Assembly: GCA_023229845.1 (NCBI GenBank)
Contig: JALNYK010000006.1
Coordinates: forward strand, 48,846-112,845
Reading direction: 5' to 3'
Length of the DNA stretch: 64,000 nucleotides
Origin: Gallionella sp.
GTDB lineage: Bacteria; Pseudomonadota; Gammaproteobacteria; Burkholderiales; Gallionellaceae
How positions within the stretch are numbered: the first letter of the stretch is position 1; every line of letters begins with the position of its first letter. The notes beneath the pieces were generated by a model that saw nothing but the letters and a program-made list of their open reading frames with translations, was not told where the DNA came from and searched no databases. The translations under genes were made by a program, and so were the position numbers. Positions 20,029 through 30,914 of this stretch are shown piece after piece.

Positions 20029-21000
20029 CTACGCGGCTCGGAAAGGAGTGGTAGAGGCCACCACCTTCTCCGCTAGTTCATGTTTTCCAACCTTCTCGAG
20101 CATTCGTCGTACAGAGCTCACGGCAAGAGGGCTCGAAACTGAGGGCCCAAGAATTATTTGATGCACGATTCTTACAAGTGAAAGTTCTTCTTTTGTGAGG
20201 CCGTTGATCGGCTTAATCTTAAATTTGAATTTTGGTTCAATTCCATTGCGACCGATTGCATAGTGAAGCATGTCATCCATTTTGTGGGCGGAGTCCCGCT
20301 CCCTTAAATAAACTGCTCGCCATTCTCTTTCCTCCGAAAATCCACGGTGCTTAGTGAATATCGAGAAAATTTTGATACGTTCAAAGAGAGCATGTGCGGG
20401 CAAATACAATTTCTCGTCGGGAATGGAGTTGATTCTCAACAGTTCAGCAAGCTCTTCAAGTTTCTTATCAATCCATTGGAGTCGCTCATCTCGTGATGCA
20501 TAGGTGACTTTAGAAAAAATTAATGGGGCACCTTCAATATGCTCAATTTTCGTAGTGTCGAAGATGATAGCGGCTCCATTGCCATTTCCCCCATAGCCTC
20601 GCCACATAGAGAGCAATCCATCTGCATCATTATCAAAGTCATGTTCTGCTAGACAGAATACGTAAGTATCAAAAGCATGTTCATTGCTAAACTTACTCAA
20701 ATAATTTTCAAAATGGCTGTAGAGCAAGTCGTAGCGTTTCTGGTCGCCACAAGCAGATTTAATAGCCTCGTGTTGTCGAAAAGCTTGTGCTCCCTCAAGA
20801 ACCCCGAATCTCAACTCCTCCATATCATTCATGTACAGAGGATTTGAAAACCATAGTTCATCATTAGCCATGATGCTCTCTAGAGTGGCTATTGACGTGT
20901 AATGTGCGAGTAGTGGCCGCTGGACAGGAAATGTCTCTGCACGTTGTATATCCTGCCAAAGTGGATTAAACGCACTATAAATCTCATCGTCTGATTTCAT
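20029..21000 (-). CDS. DUF2971 protein
   Basis: 323 residues with the DUF2971 hallmarks: LAHYTSIATLESIM near the N-terminus, the LWFSNPLYMNDMEEL segment, a FCLAEHD... block and LLSMWRGYGGNGNGAAIIFD. The family's biochemical activity is not known to me; members are scattered in accessory regions. The gene is markedly more AT-rich than its neighbours pldA and the RlmI-like gene, and it stands alone between them, so recent acquisition is likely. The last codons (PFRAA) run into the GC-rich resident sequence. Confidence 0.75.
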   Translation of the reverse strand: MKSDDEIYSAFNPLWQDIQRAETFPVQRPLLAHYTSIATLESIMANDELWFSNPLYMNDMEELRFGVLEGAQAFRQHEAIKSACGDQKRYDLLYSHFENYLSKFSNEHAFDTYVFCLAEHDFDNDADGLLSMWRGYGGNGNGAAIIFDTTKIEHIEGAPLIFSKVTYASRDERLQWIDKKLEELAELLRINSIPDEKLYLPAHALFERIKIFSIFTKHRGFSEEREWRAVYLRERDSAHKMDDMLHYAIGRNGIEPKFKFKIKPINGLTKEELSLVRIVHQIILGPSVSSPLAVSSVRRMLEKVGKHELAEKVVASTTPFRAA

Positions 21001-21041
21001 ATTTTTGCAATATTTGAGTTATTTAATTGTGCCTCATTCGA

Positions 21042-22420
<1,379 letters not shown>

Positions 22421-22424
<4 letters not shown>

Positions 22425-23332
22425 ATTTTCACTGGGCTTTTCTTCTTCGCGCGCGGATGGGCCGCGTCGTAAATTTTGCTGAGGTACTGGAAATCGAGAT
22501 GGGTGTAGACCTGCGTGGTCGAGATGCTGGCGTGGCCGAGCATCTCCTGCACCGCGCGCAGGTCGCCTGAGGATTGCAGCACATGGGTCGCGAACGAGTG
22601 GCGCAGCAGGTGCGGATGCACGTTGCTGTTTAGCCCCTGCCGGATGCCCCATTGCTTCATGCGCAGTTGCACGACGCGCGGCGTGATGCGGCTGCCGCGC
22701 GCGCCGACGAACAGCGCGGTTTCTTCCGCCTTGGCGAGTTGGACGCGAACGCTTAGCCAGACTTGCAACGCGGCGATCGCATGGCTGCCCAGCGGCACGA
22801 TGCGCGTCTTGCTGCCCTTGCCGGTGACGCGCACTTCGCCGCCGGAGAAATCGAGCTGTTCCGGGTCGAGGTTCACCAGTTCCGCCAAACGCAGGCCGGA
22901 CGAATAGAACAGCTCGAACATCGCCTTGTCGCGTATCGCCTCCGGTGTGTCCGCGGGGATGTCGACCAGTCGCACGGCCTCGTCCGGCGACAGCGCCTGC
23001 GGCAAGGTCTTCGGCGATTTCGGCGCGCGCAGGCCGACGCAGGGATTGTCGGTGTAGCTATGGTCGCGCATCAGATAGGTGTAGAAGCCGCGCCATGCCG
23101 ACAGCATGCGCGCCAGCGAACGTCCACCCAGGCCCTTGCCGTGCAGTTGCGCGATGTAGCGGCGGATGTGATGTATCTTGAGATTGGAGAGCGGCGTGTC
23201 GGCCGCCAGTTCGAACAATCGGCGCAGGTCGCGCGCGTAGTTCTCGGCGGTCAGTTCGGAATAGCGTTTCTCGTTGCGTAGCCATGCCAGATAACCATTC
23301 AGGTAATTTTGATTGGATGTGGCGGCGGTCAT
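22421..23332 (-). CDS. xerC: tyrosine recombinase XerC
   Basis: Site-specific recombinase that, with XerD, resolves chromosome dimers at dif. The 303 residues contain the SAM-like N-terminal domain (YLNGYLAWLRNEKRYSE) and the catalytic domain with the first Arg in YSSGLRLAELV, Lys in TGKGSKTRIVP, the HLLRHSFATH box, the GHASISTTQ histidine and the nucleophile in TQVYTHLD. Its place in dapF-DUF484-xerC is the conserved proteobacterial order and favours XerC over XerD. Confidence 0.95.
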
Positions 23333-23340
23333 GCGAAACC

Positions 23341-23458
23341 CGTCATTCCGGCGCAGGCCGGAATCCAGTCAGGAAAAAGATATCCCCGCAGCGCGGGGAC
23401 AAAACCTAAATGCATCTTTGATAAAACCGCTGGATTCCGGCCTGCGCCGGAATGACGG
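23341..23458. repeat. MITE-like palindromic repeat, family A
   Basis: CGTCATTCCGGCGCAGGCCG and its inverse CGGCCTGCGCCGGAATGACG bound a 118-bp element between the DUF484 and xerC genes. An inner CCCCGCAGCGCGGGG hairpin is visible. Confidence 0.8.
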
Positions 23459-23473
23459 AATGTGAAATGCGAT

Positions 23474-24103
23474 TCATTGATGGTCGAGATACGGATGCAG
23501 CGCCGCGCTCACCGCTTCGGAGATGCGCTGCAGGAACAGCGTGCCCATCTCCGGATAGAAGCGTTGCTTGTCCTCGCTTGCCAGCACCAGCATGCCTATC
23601 GTGACTTCGCCAGCGTGCAGCGGCAGGTAGGCGAAGGAGTGAAGATGCTTGCCGATTTCGCCGAACCAGCTTGCCGTGTCGTGCGGCGGCTGGTGCAGGC
23701 AGACCGGGTCTTCCTGCTCGTCGGCGAACGCCAGCACTTCGACGGTGGGCGGGTTGATCTGCCATACGCGCAGCGCAATATGCGGCACGTCGAAGATATC
23801 CTTCAGCAGGTGCGGCACCATTTCCTGCAAGGTGGCAAGATCGCGCCCGGCGAACAGGGAGACGACGAAGGCCTGCACCTTGCGTTGCAGCGCATCGTTC
23901 TCCAGCCCGTAACCCATCAGTTCGTGCAGCCGCTTCTCCAGCGCCTGGTTCTTTTCGCGCAGCGTGATCATCTGCCGCTCGGGCAGCGAGATGGTGCGGC
24001 CGCCGTGCGGGTGTGGCAGCGTGATCTGCGCCAGCAGGTCGATGTGGTTCTCGAAAAATTGCGGATTGTCCTGCAGATACTGTGCGACGTCTTCGGCTCT
24101 CAT
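23474..24103 (-). CDS. DUF484 family protein
   Basis: 209-residue cytoplasmic protein of the DUF484 family. It has an N-terminal helical part (MRAEDVAQYLQDNPQFFENH), a coiled-coil stretch around residues 45-60 (LREKNQALEKRLHEL) and a GAF-like C-terminal domain (VPHIALRVWQINPP to the C-terminus). The molecular function is unsettled. It lies between dapF and xerC, the usual arrangement, and is read on minus with them. Its stop overlaps a downstream ATG as ATGA, now separated from xerC by a family A repeat. Confidence 0.85.
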   Translation of the reverse strand: MRAEDVAQYLQDNPQFFENHIDLLAQITLPHPHGGRTISLPERQMITLREKNQALEKRLHELMGYGLENDALQRKVQAFVVSLFAGRDLATLQEMVPHLLKDIFDVPHIALRVWQINPPTVEVLAFADEQEDPVCLHQPPHDTASWFGEIGKHLHSFAYLPLHAGEVTIGMLVLASEDKQRFYPEMGTLFLQRISEAVSAALHPYLDHQ

Positions 24104-24113
24104 TGTTGCTCCC

Positions 24114-24941
24114 TTATAGATGTATTTCGCCTTCGAATACCGTGATTGCGGGGCCGGTCATCAGCACCGGCTCGTCTTCGCCTGCCCATGCGATTGTCAG
24201 CGTGCCGCCGTGCGTCGCGACGTTCACCGGGCTGTCCAGCAGGCCGCGGCGGATGCCGGCGACGACAGCGGCGCAGGCGCCGGTGCCGCAGGACAGCGTC
24301 TCGCCCGTGCCTCGCTCGAACACGCGCAGACGGATGTGACTGCGGTCCATCACTTGCATGAAGCCGGCGTTGACGCGCTTGGGGAAGCGCGGGTGATGTT
24401 CGATCAGCGGTCCCAGCTTTTCCACCGGTGCATGCTCGACGTCGTCCACGACTTGCACCGCATGCGGGTTGCCCATCGATACCGCGCTGATCGTAAGATT
24501 CTCGCCCTCGACTTCCAGCGTCTCGGTGACCGCGCCCTGTCCGTCGAACGGAATGCGCACGGGATCAAACACCGGTGCGCCCATGTTCACGGTCACGCGA
24601 CCGTCCGCTTCGAGGCTGGGGCGGATCAGGCCGCCGTAAGTCTCGACGACGATCTCGCGTTTCGGCGTCAGCTTGTGCTCGTGCACGAAGCGCACGAAGC
24701 AGCGCGCGCCGTTGCCGCATTGCTCGACCTCGCCGCCGTCGGCGTTGAAGATGCGGTAGCGGAAGTCGGCCTCCGGCTGCTGCGCCTTCTCGACCAGCAG
24801 GATCTGGTCGCAGCCGACGCCGAAATGGCGGTCGGCGAGGAAGCGGAACTGCTCGGGCGTCAGCTCGATCTTCTGGCGCACACCGTCGATCACGACGAAA
24901 TCGTTGCCCGCGCCATGCATTTTGGTGAATTTGAGTATCAT
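24114..24941 (-). CDS. dapF: diaminopimelate epimerase
   Basis: Converts LL- to meso-diaminopimelate for peptidoglycan and lysine synthesis. The 275 residues begin [19 protein letters not shown] and contain both catalytic cysteines in their conserved settings, [10 protein letters not shown] (about residue 74) and [11 protein letters not shown] (about 220). Start ATG 24941 overlaps the tag stop by ATGA. Confidence 0.97.
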   Translation of the reverse strand: MILKFTKMHGAGNDFVVIDGVRQKIELTPEQFRFLADRHFGVGCDQILLVEKAQQPEADFRYRIFNADGGEVEQCGNGARCFVRFVHEHKLTPKREIVVETYGGLIRPSLEADGRVTVNMGAPVFDPVRIPFDGQGAVTETLEVEGENLTISAVSMGNPHAVQVVDDVEHAPVEKLGPLIEHHPRFPKRVNAGFMQVMDRSHIRLRVFERGTGETLSCGTGACAAVVAGIRRGLLDSPVNVATHGGTLTIAWAGEDEPVLMTGPAITVFEGEIHL

Positions 24942-25504
24942 TTTTGTAGTTCTTTATGCCTGTAACAATCGGTCGTGTGGTCGTTCACCATGCCGGTCGC
25001 CTGCATGAGCGCGTAGCAGATCGTGCTGCCGACGAACTTGAAGCCGCGCCGTTTCAATTCGCGGCTCATCGCATCCGACTCGGTGGTGCTCGCGGGCACA
25101 TCGGCGAGGCTGCGCCACGCATTCTGCCTCGGCCTGCCGTCGACGAAGCGCCAGATGAAGCTGTCGAAGCTGCCGAACTCCTGCTGCACTTCGAGGAACT
25201 TCTGCGCATTGACGACCGCGGATTGCACTTTCAGGCGGTTGCGCACGATCCCCGGATTCTGCAGCAGCGATTCTATTTGATTCGCGTCGTAGCGGGCAAC
25301 GCGCGTTGCATCGAAATTGTCGAATGCGGCGCGGTAGTTGTCGCGTTTTTTCAGGATCGTGATCCAGCTCAGCCCAGCCTGAGCGCCTTCGAGTATCAGG
25401 AACTCGAACAGCGCACGGTCGTCATGCAGCGGAACGCCCCATTCGGTGTCGTGGTAGGCGCGATACAGCGGGTCGCTGCCCGACCAGACGCAGCGGGTCT
25501 TCAT
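24938..25504 (-). CDS. tag: DNA-3-methyladenine glycosylase I
   Basis: Base-excision repair glycosylase of the HhH superfamily that removes 3-methyladenine. The 188 residues show the family start [19 protein letters not shown], the aromatic/glutamate base pocket ([17 protein letters not shown]) and the zinc-binding set of Cys4 and His17 with the C-terminal HTTDCYRH. It is coupled to dapF by a 4-base overlap. Confidence 0.95.
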   Translation of the reverse strand: MKTRCVWSGSDPLYRAYHDTEWGVPLHDDRALFEFLILEGAQAGLSWITILKKRDNYRAAFDNFDATRVARYDANQIESLLQNPGIVRNRLKVQSAVVNAQKFLEVQQEFGSFDSFIWRFVDGRPRQNAWRSLADVPASTTESDAMSRELKRRGFKFVGSTICYALMQATGMVNDHTTDCYRHKELQK

Positions 25505-25516
25505 GAAAGAAACAAC

Positions 25517-25657
25517 TGGTCCACGAAAGACACGAAAAGCACGAAATGAAACCAGAGATGGCCTTCGGTTCGAGACATGTCAATTGGGTTCGGTATCAAC
25601 ATAAGGAAATTTGATTCTGAGTTCGTTTTTCGTGCTTTTCGTGTCTTTCGTGGACAA
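25517..25657. repeat. inverted-repeat pair, family C (CCACGAAAGACACGAAAAG)
   Basis: The left arm 25517-25546 and right arm 25625-25657 are near-perfect inverses (CCACGAAAGACACGAAAAGC and GCTTTTCGTGTCTTTCGTGG), bounding about 80 bp of unrelated sequence. The architecture and span match the pair at 6988-7136. It lies between tag and the CoA-binding gene. Confidence 0.75.
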
Positions 25658-25669
25658 CGGGTTCTCTGT

Positions 25670-26086
25670 TTACGCGCAGAACTGCATGCAGTCGCGCCAT
25701 ATGCAACGGTCCATCACCACGACGATGCCAGCATCGCGTGCGCGCTGTGCGGCTTCTTCGTGGATCACGCCATCCTGCAGCCAGATGCGCTTGATGCCCA
25801 GTTTGATGCAACTGTCTACGATCCCCGGCACATGCTCGGGTGCTCGGAACACGTCGACGATGTCCGGCAGCTCCGGCAGGCTCTCCAGGTCGGGATAGGC
25901 TTTTTCGCCGAGCACCTCGTCGGTTGCGGGCCGCACCGGGACGATGCGGTAGCCCTTGGCCTGCAAGCCTTGTGCGACACCGAAGCTGGGGCGAGACGGG
26001 TTGGGCGACAGGCCGAGGACGGCGATGCTGCGCACCTCGTGCAACAGTCGGCGAATATCTTCGGAAGAGGGATTGGCGAAGGTCAT
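25670..26086 (-). CDS. CoA-binding domain protein (YccU-like)
   Basis: 138 residues from ATG 26086: MTFANPSSEDIRRLLHEVRS, then the Rossmann start IAVLGLSPNPSRPSFGVAQ and VPVRPATDEVLGEKAYPDL. This is a single CoA_binding domain as in the alpha subunit of succinyl-CoA synthetase, without the rest of the enzyme. Such stand-alone proteins are common in proteobacteria and their role is not established. The frame is open further upstream, but the ATG at 26086 fits the family start. Confidence 0.85.
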   Translation of the reverse strand: MTFANPSSEDIRRLLHEVRSIAVLGLSPNPSRPSFGVAQGLQAKGYRIVPVRPATDEVLGEKAYPDLESLPELPDIVDVFRAPEHVPGIVDSCIKLGIKRIWLQDGVIHEEAAQRARDAGIVVVMDRCIWRDCMQFCA

Positions 26087-26149
26087 GTCAGGTTCCAGAA
26101 AGCTCGTTAATGTAAAACTCGCGTAGCGATTCGTTTGCCTGGCTGCGCC

Positions 26150-26212
26150 CCCCTCGCTACGCTCTCCCCGCAAGCGGGAGAGGAGAGCGTAGCGAGGAGC
26201 CGAGGTGAGGGA
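26150..26212. repeat. palindromic repeat, family B, extended
   Basis: Outer arms CCTCGCTACGCTCT (26152-26165) and AGAGCGTAGCGAGG (26184-26197) enclose the CCCGCAAGCGGG core. The rest of the 211-base divergent gap (26087-26297) shows no gene. Confidence 0.75.
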
Positions 26213-26297
26213 AACGGGCATGGCAAGTTTCATTATCAGGGGCGGCAATGCCCGTTGGCTATAATAAACCAACACCACACAGATAAGGGGCAAGACC

Positions 26298-28199
26298 TTG
26301 AGCGCGATCCATCCTGCGGAATTGTCCTTTATCACCCGGCACGCGCCGTTCGACCGCATGGAACTGAACCATGTGCTGTGGATGATGGAACGCATGAATC
26401 TCGGCTATTACGCCGAGGGCGAGGTGATCGTCTCGCCCGAACAAGGGGCGGTGGATCGCTTTCTGGTCATCAAGCAGGGCGTGGTGCACGGCGAGCAGAA
26501 CGTCGCAAAGGTTTCCGATGCCGACACATGGCTGGAGCTGATGGAAGGCGAATGCTTCCCGCTGGGTGCGCTGCTGGCCAACCGCCCGGTCGCCAGCGTC
26601 TATCGCGCCGGCAGCGACGTCTTCTGTTACGAACTGCTCGCCTCCGATTTTCATATCCTGCTCGTCATGAGCGCGCCGTTCCGCGATTTCTGCACAAGGC
26701 GCATCGCCAACCTGCTGGAGCACTCCAAGCAGGTGATACAGGCGCAATACAGCCAGTCCAGCACCGAGCAGCAGTCGCTGGCCAGCCCGCTGTCGGCGAT
26801 CATCCGCCGCGAGCCGGTCACCTGCGCGCCCGACACGACGGTGCGGCAGGTGCTGGCGACGATGAGCGAGCAGCGCATCGGCTCGATGGTCGCCGTGGAT
26901 GCGGACGGGCGGCCGCTCGGCATCATGACGCTGCACGACGTGCTGGACCGCATCGCGATCCCGCAGATCGACCTCGACCAGCCGGTCATCGGCATCATGA
27001 GTGACAGGCTGTCCACGCTGCCGCCGCAGGCGCTGGCGTATGAGGCGGCGCTGACGATGGCGAAGCACGGCTTCCGCCATGTGCTGGTGGTCGAGAACGA
27101 AAAACTGGTCGGGCTGGTATCGGAGAAGGATCTGTTCGCGCTGCAGCGCGTCGGCCTGCGCCAGATCGGCGCGACGATACGCAACGCCGAATCGGTTCCG
27201 GTGCTCGGGCAGGCCGCGACCGACATCCGGCGCATGGCGCACAACATGATGGCGCAGGGTGTCGCGCCGGAACAGCTGACCCAGTTCATCTCCACCTTCA
27301 ACGACCTGCTCACCGTGCGCGCCATCGAACTGGAATTCGAGGCGGCCGGATTGTCCGGCACGCCGCTGCACGAGGGCGTCTGCTGGATGGCGCTGGGCTC
27401 CGAGGGGCGCGTCGAGCAGACGCTGAACACCGATCAGGACAACGCGATCATTTTCGAAGTACCGCCGGGCATGGATGCCGAGCAGGTGCGTGCGCAGTTG
27501 CTGCCGGTCGCAAGGCGCATCAACGAGACGCTGGCGGCGTGCGGCTTCCCTTTGTGCCGTGGCGAGATCATGGCGAGCAACCCGAAATGGTGTTTGTCGC
27601 TGGAGGAGTGGAAGCGCACCTTCGGCGACTGGATAGGCGGCGGCTCGCCGGAGCAGCTGCTGAACGCTTCCATTTTCTTCGACTTCCGTGCGCTGTACGG
27701 TGCGGAGAATCTCGCAGACGACCTGCGCGGCTGGCTCTCACGAGTCGCCAGTGACAACAGCCGCTTCCTGCACATGATGGCAGGCAATGCGTTGCGTAAC
27801 CGTCCGCCGCTGGGCGTGGTGCGCGACTTCGTGGTGGGCAAGGAAAACAAGCTCGATCTCAAGCTGAACGGCGTCACGCCGTTCGTCGATGCCGCGCGCA
27901 TATTCGGCCTCGCCGCCGGCGTGAAGGAAACGAACACCATACAGCGGCTGCGCTCCAGTGCGGAGAAACTGAACTTTCAGGAGGCGGAAGTCGATGCATG
28001 GGTCGAGGCCCTGTTGTTCATCCAGGTGCTGCGCATGCGTCACCACGATCAATCGAATTCGCAGGGCGCAAGCGACGAGGTGCTGGACAATCTGATCGAC
28101 CCCGAAAAACTGAACGAACTGGACAGGCGCATCCTGAAAGAGGCGTTCCGTCAGGCGCGCAAACTGCAGTCGCGCCTAGCGCTGGAGTACCAGCTTTGA
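26298..28199 (+). CDS. cNMP-binding / CBS / DUF294 nucleotidyltransferase-like protein
   Basis: 633-residue soluble regulator. In order: a cyclic-nucleotide-binding domain (about 10-130), two CBS domains (about 150-205, PVTCAPDTTVRQVLATM; and 215-270, TLPPQALAYEAALTM), a DUF294 nucleotidyltransferase-like domain with GSEGRVEQTLNTDQDNAI near residue 368, and the DUF294 C-terminal helical domain. CBS pairs usually sense adenine nucleotides; the nucleotidyltransferase fold resembles GlnD. TTG 26298 is the likely start. From memory, this gene commonly accompanies a DnaQ-like exonuclease and a VC_2705-type symporter, exactly the genes that follow here. Confidence 0.85.
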   Translation: MSAIHPAELSFITRHAPFDRMELNHVLWMMERMNLGYYAEGEVIVSPEQGAVDRFLVIKQGVVHGEQNVAKVSDADTWLELMEGECFPLGALLANRPVASVYRAGSDVFCYELLASDFHILLVMSAPFRDFCTRRIANLLEHSKQVIQAQYSQSSTEQQSLASPLSAIIRREPVTCAPDTTVRQVLATMSEQRIGSMVAVDADGRPLGIMTLHDVLDRIAIPQIDLDQPVIGIMSDRLSTLPPQALAYEAALTMAKHGFRHVLVVENEKLVGLVSEKDLFALQRVGLRQIGATIRNAESVPVLGQAATDIRRMAHNMMAQGVAPEQLTQFISTFNDLLTVRAIELEFEAAGLSGTPLHEGVCWMALGSEGRVEQTLNTDQDNAIIFEVPPGMDAEQVRAQLLPVARRINETLAACGFPLCRGEIMASNPKWCLSLEEWKRTFGDWIGGGSPEQLLNASIFFDFRALYGAENLADDLRGWLSRVASDNSRFLHMMAGNALRNRPPLGVVRDFVVGKENKLDLKLNGVTPFVDAARIFGLAAGVKETNTIQRLRSSAEKLNFQEAEVDAWVEALLFIQVLRMRHHDQSNSQGASDEVLDNLIDPEKLNELDRRILKEAFRQARKLQSRLALEYQL

Positions 28200-28891
28200 G
28201 GAAGCTGTTCGAGCGCTGGTTCGCCCCCCGCCTTCGTCTGACGCCGAAACAGGCAGCGCGTCTTGCCGCTTGGCATGCGCTTCCGGCAGTGCCGCAGCCC
28301 CCTCGACGCTGCGTGGTCGTGGATGTCGAAACCACGGGTCTGAACCTGATGAGCGACACGCTGATTTCCATCGGCGCGGTGGCGATGGTGGATGGGCGCA
28401 TCGCGCTCGGCGACAGTTTCTATGTGGTGTTGCAGCAGCGTGTGAGCAGCCGCAAGGAAAACATCCTGGTGCACGGCATTTCCGGAACCGTGCAGCGCGA
28501 AGGCATGGAGCCGGTCGAGGCGATGTTGGCGTTCCTCGAATTCTTGGGCAAATCCCCGCTGGTGGCATTTCATGTCGCGTTCGACGAAACCATGATACGG
28601 CGCGCCCTGCGCCAGTATCTGGGGATGTCGTTCAAGCATCCGTGGCTGGATCTGGCCTATGTCATGCCCGCCCTGTATCCGGCGCTGGTCTACAGTCATC
28701 GCGTGCTGGACGACTGGATCAAGCGTTTCAATATACGCATCGATGCACGGCACAATGCGCTGGCGGACGCATTGGCGACCGCACAATTGCTGCAAGTCGC
28801 GCAGACCCAGGCCCGCAAAAAAAATATCGCCGGCTTTGCCGGGCTGCGCGATCTGGAAAAGGCCCAGCGCTGGAGCCGCGGCGTAAGTTGA
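28196..28891 (+). CDS. DnaQ-like 3'-5' exonuclease domain protein
   Basis: 231 residues from TTG 28196, which overlaps the preceding stop as TTGA, giving a start MRKLFERWFAPRLRL. The exonuclease motif I VVDVETTGLN, motif II ...FHVAFDETMI and motif III DARHNALADALATAQ place it in the DEDDh group. This is not the replicative epsilon subunit but the paralogue found next to CBS/DUF294 proteins and acetate-type symporters; its cellular substrate is not known to me. The last codons carry half of a tandem GTAAG motif. Confidence 0.85.
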   Translation: MRKLFERWFAPRLRLTPKQAARLAAWHALPAVPQPPRRCVVVDVETTGLNLMSDTLISIGAVAMVDGRIALGDSFYVVLQQRVSSRKENILVHGISGTVQREGMEPVEAMLAFLEFLGKSPLVAFHVAFDETMIRRALRQYLGMSFKHPWLDLAYVMPALYPALVYSHRVLDDWIKRFNIRIDARHNALADALATAQLLQVAQTQARKKNIAGFAGLRDLEKAQRWSRGVS

Positions 28892-28899
28892 TCGTAAGC
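28878..28899 (+). promoter_or_regulatory. candidate tandem operator GTAAG-N6-GTAAGC upstream of nhaD
   Basis: GTAAG TTGATC GTAAGC, two direct half-sites 11 bases apart, preceded by GCGGC. A 21-of-22 identical copy lies at 30465-30486 before the DUF4212/symporter operon, and an inverted copy of the core lies at 50529-50545 before rnfB. The sequence TATTCT begins 10 bases after the second GTAAG, and a TA-rich hexamer has the same spacing at the second site. Direct half-sites one helical turn apart are typical for OmpR/PhoB-type regulators. Confidence 0.5.
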
Positions 28900-29131
28900 C
28901 TTCCGGCTTATTCTTCGCAAGCAAGAGGCGGGAAACCGCCCACGTCACCCGGACTTGTGGCATTCCCGACATGATTCGTCGTCCGGCGGATGAAACGTCC
29001 CCCGCCGGAAAAGCGCTGCCTGCCGCCGGGATGTGCATGCGACGCAATCGTGAGAGAATCGGGCCCGTTTTTTGCATGATCAGCGCGGACAATTTTTATT
29101 TACCTGCAGGATATTCCGAAAGAACCGAGAT

Positions 29132-30394
29132 ATGGATTCGTTGTTAGTTGTGATATTCGTCATCGCCTATGCGGCCATCGCCTTCGAGCATCCGCTGAAG
29201 ATCAACAAGAGCGTGCCCGCCTTGATAGGCGCGGGGTTGCTCTGGACCATCTATGCGGTATCTGCCGGCCATGTGACCGAGCAGCTGAACGAGACCCTGT
29301 CTTCGACCGCGCAGATCATCTTCTTCCTGATGGGCGCGATGGCCATCGTCGAGGTGATCGACGCCCACGACGGCTTCGAGGTCATCACCGACAGGATCAA
29401 AACCACCAAGTTGGTCACGCTGCTCTGGCTGATCGGGCTGGTCACTTTCTTCCTGAGCGCGGCGCTGGACAACCTCACGACGACCATCGTGATGATCTCG
29501 GTGATACGCAAGCTGCTGGGGCACCGGGACGACAGGCTGTTCTTCGCCGGCATCATCGTCATCGCCGCGAATGCCGGCGGCGCATGGTCGCCGATAGGCG
29601 ACGTGACCACCACGATGCTGTGGATAGGCGGGCAGATCACCGCGCTGAAGATCATGGAGGGCGTGTTCCTCCCTTCGCTGGTGAACCTGGTGGTGCCGCT
29701 GCTGGTGGTCAGCTATACGCTCAGGGGCAAGACGGTCGTCACGCCGGCCAAGGTTGAAGCCCATAGCAACGCAAATCGGACAGCGGTGTTCGAACGCAAT
29801 CTGATGTTTTATGCCGGCATCGGCATCCTGTGCGCCGTACCGGTGTTCAAGACGCTGACGCATCTGCCTCCGTTCATGGGCATATTGTTCGGCCTCGGCC
29901 TGCTGTGGCTGCTTGGCGAATTGGTGCACCGCAACAAGCCAGAAGAGGCCAAGCAGCACCTGACGCTGGTCGCCGCATTGCAGCGCATCGACATGCCGTC
30001 GCTGGTGTTCTTCACCGGCATATTGCTCGCCATCGCGACACTGGAACACACGCATATCTTGGCCGCGCTGGCGGAGTGGCTGGATGCGACGGTGGGCAAC
30101 CAGGCCGCCATCGTGTTCCTGATCGGCATCGCCAGTGCGATCGTCGACAACGTGCCGCTGGTCGCCGCCTCCATGGGCATGTACCCGCTGTCCCAATATC
30201 CGACGGACTCGTTCATCTGGGAGTTCATGGCCTACGCGGCAGGCACCGGCGGCTCCATCCTGATCATCGGCTCAGCCGCCGGCGTGGCCGCGATGGGTCT
30301 GGAGAAGATCGAGTTCTTCTGGTACGTGAAGAAGATCAGCCTGCTGGCCATCCTCGGCTATATAGGCGGCGCGGCGACCTATGTCTTCCTCTGA
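29132..30394 (+). CDS. nhaD: Na+/H+ antiporter, NhaD family
   Basis: Inner-membrane sodium/proton antiporter of 420 residues with about a dozen membrane segments. Family features are SSTAQIIFFLMGAMAIVEVIDAH near residue 60, the LDNLTTTIVM motif near residue 117, NAGGAWSPIGDVTTTMLW near 150, and SAIVDNVPLVAA near 345. ATG 29132 was chosen over the upstream in-frame ATG 29072 because MDSLLVVIFVIAYAAIAFEH is the normal NhaD start. It lies between the exonuclease and the symporter operon. It could restore the sodium gradient used by the neighbouring symporter. Confidence 0.9.
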   Translation: MDSLLVVIFVIAYAAIAFEHPLKINKSVPALIGAGLLWTIYAVSAGHVTEQLNETLSSTAQIIFFLMGAMAIVEVIDAHDGFEVITDRIKTTKLVTLLWLIGLVTFFLSAALDNLTTTIVMISVIRKLLGHRDDRLFFAGIIVIAANAGGAWSPIGDVTTTMLWIGGQITALKIMEGVFLPSLVNLVVPLLVVSYTLRGKTVVTPAKVEAHSNANRTAVFERNLMFYAGIGILCAVPVFKTLTHLPPFMGILFGLGLLWLLGELVHRNKPEEAKQHLTLVAALQRIDMPSLVFFTGILLAIATLEHTHILAALAEWLDATVGNQAAIVFLIGIASAIVDNVPLVAASMGMYPLSQYPTDSFIWEFMAYAAGTGGSILIIGSAAGVAAMGLEKIEFFWYVKKISLLAILGYIGGAATYVFL

Positions 30395-30464
30395 TCCAAC
30401 CTGATTTCCCCGGCTGCGGAGCGACCGCCACCCGGTGTTGGCCGGGGGCGGCGTCGCCCGGCCG

Positions 30465-30486
30465 GCGGCGTAAGTTGACCGTAAGC
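30465..30486 (+). promoter_or_regulatory. candidate tandem operator GTAAG-N6-GTAAGC upstream of DUF4212/symporter
   Basis: GTAAG TTGACC GTAAGC, one mismatch in 22 bases from the copy at 28878-28899. TAACCT begins 10 bases after the second GTAAG, matching the spacing at the first site, and the DUF4212 ATG is 165 bases downstream. The rest of the 256-base gap holds a GC-rich hairpin around 30440-30463 and no gene. Confidence 0.5.
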
Positions 30487-30650
30487 TTCTTGAAGTAACC
30501 TGCCCGGCAGCAGTGCAAGGGGGTCGGGAGAAACATCCCGATCAAAGCGACTGTACCGGGGAAGTGGAACATATCACTGGCTGCCGTTCTGCAACATGCA
30601 GCGCGGCACATCCCGGTCGGGTCACATCGTTATTTTCAGAGGAGAACGCA

Positions 30651-30905
30651 ATGGACAAAAGCGGCGAGGCCTATTGGAAGGCCACGTTGGGTTTGCTGAC
30701 CAAGATACTTGCAGTCTGGTTCCTGGTCTCATTCGGTGCAGGCATCTTGTTTGTCGATCTGTTCAACAAGATACATCTGGGCGGTTACCCGCTGGGCTTC
30801 TGGTTCGCCCAACAGGGATCCATCTACATCTTTGTGGCGCTGATCTTCATCTATGCCAAAAAGATGGGCGAGATCGATCGCAAGTTCGACGTTCACGAAG
30901 AATAA
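30651..30905 (+). CDS. DUF4212 symporter small subunit
   Basis: 84 residues with two membrane segments (about 12-35 and 52-70): YWKATLGLLTKILAVWFLVSFG and GYPLGFWFAQQGSIYIFVALI. This is the DUF4212 small partner that precedes VC_2705-type sodium:solute symporters. Start ATG 30651 follows an AGAGGAGAA ribosome-binding site. The symporter begins 9 bases downstream. A paralogous pair is at 43828-46175. Confidence 0.92.
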   Translation: MDKSGEAYWKATLGLLTKILAVWFLVSFGAGILFVDLFNKIHLGGYPLGFWFAQQGSIYIFVALIFIYAKKMGEIDRKFDVHEE

Positions 30906-30914
30906 GGGGACAAC

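Noticed and set aside
23406..23477. Micro-ORF from the DUF484 stop into the family A repeat as another bridging frame
   Set aside because: It starts at an ATGA junction but closes after 23 codons, about 70 bases before xerC, so it does not bridge the gap.
26112..26128. GTAAA-N6-GTAGC before the CBS/DUF294 gene as a degenerate operator
   Set aside because: Both half-sites are imperfect and part of the stretch runs into a repeat; too weak to count.
30651..30905. Upstream extension of the DUF4212 frame to 30513
   Set aside because: The extra codons have no family match, and a good ribosome-binding site precedes ATG 30651.
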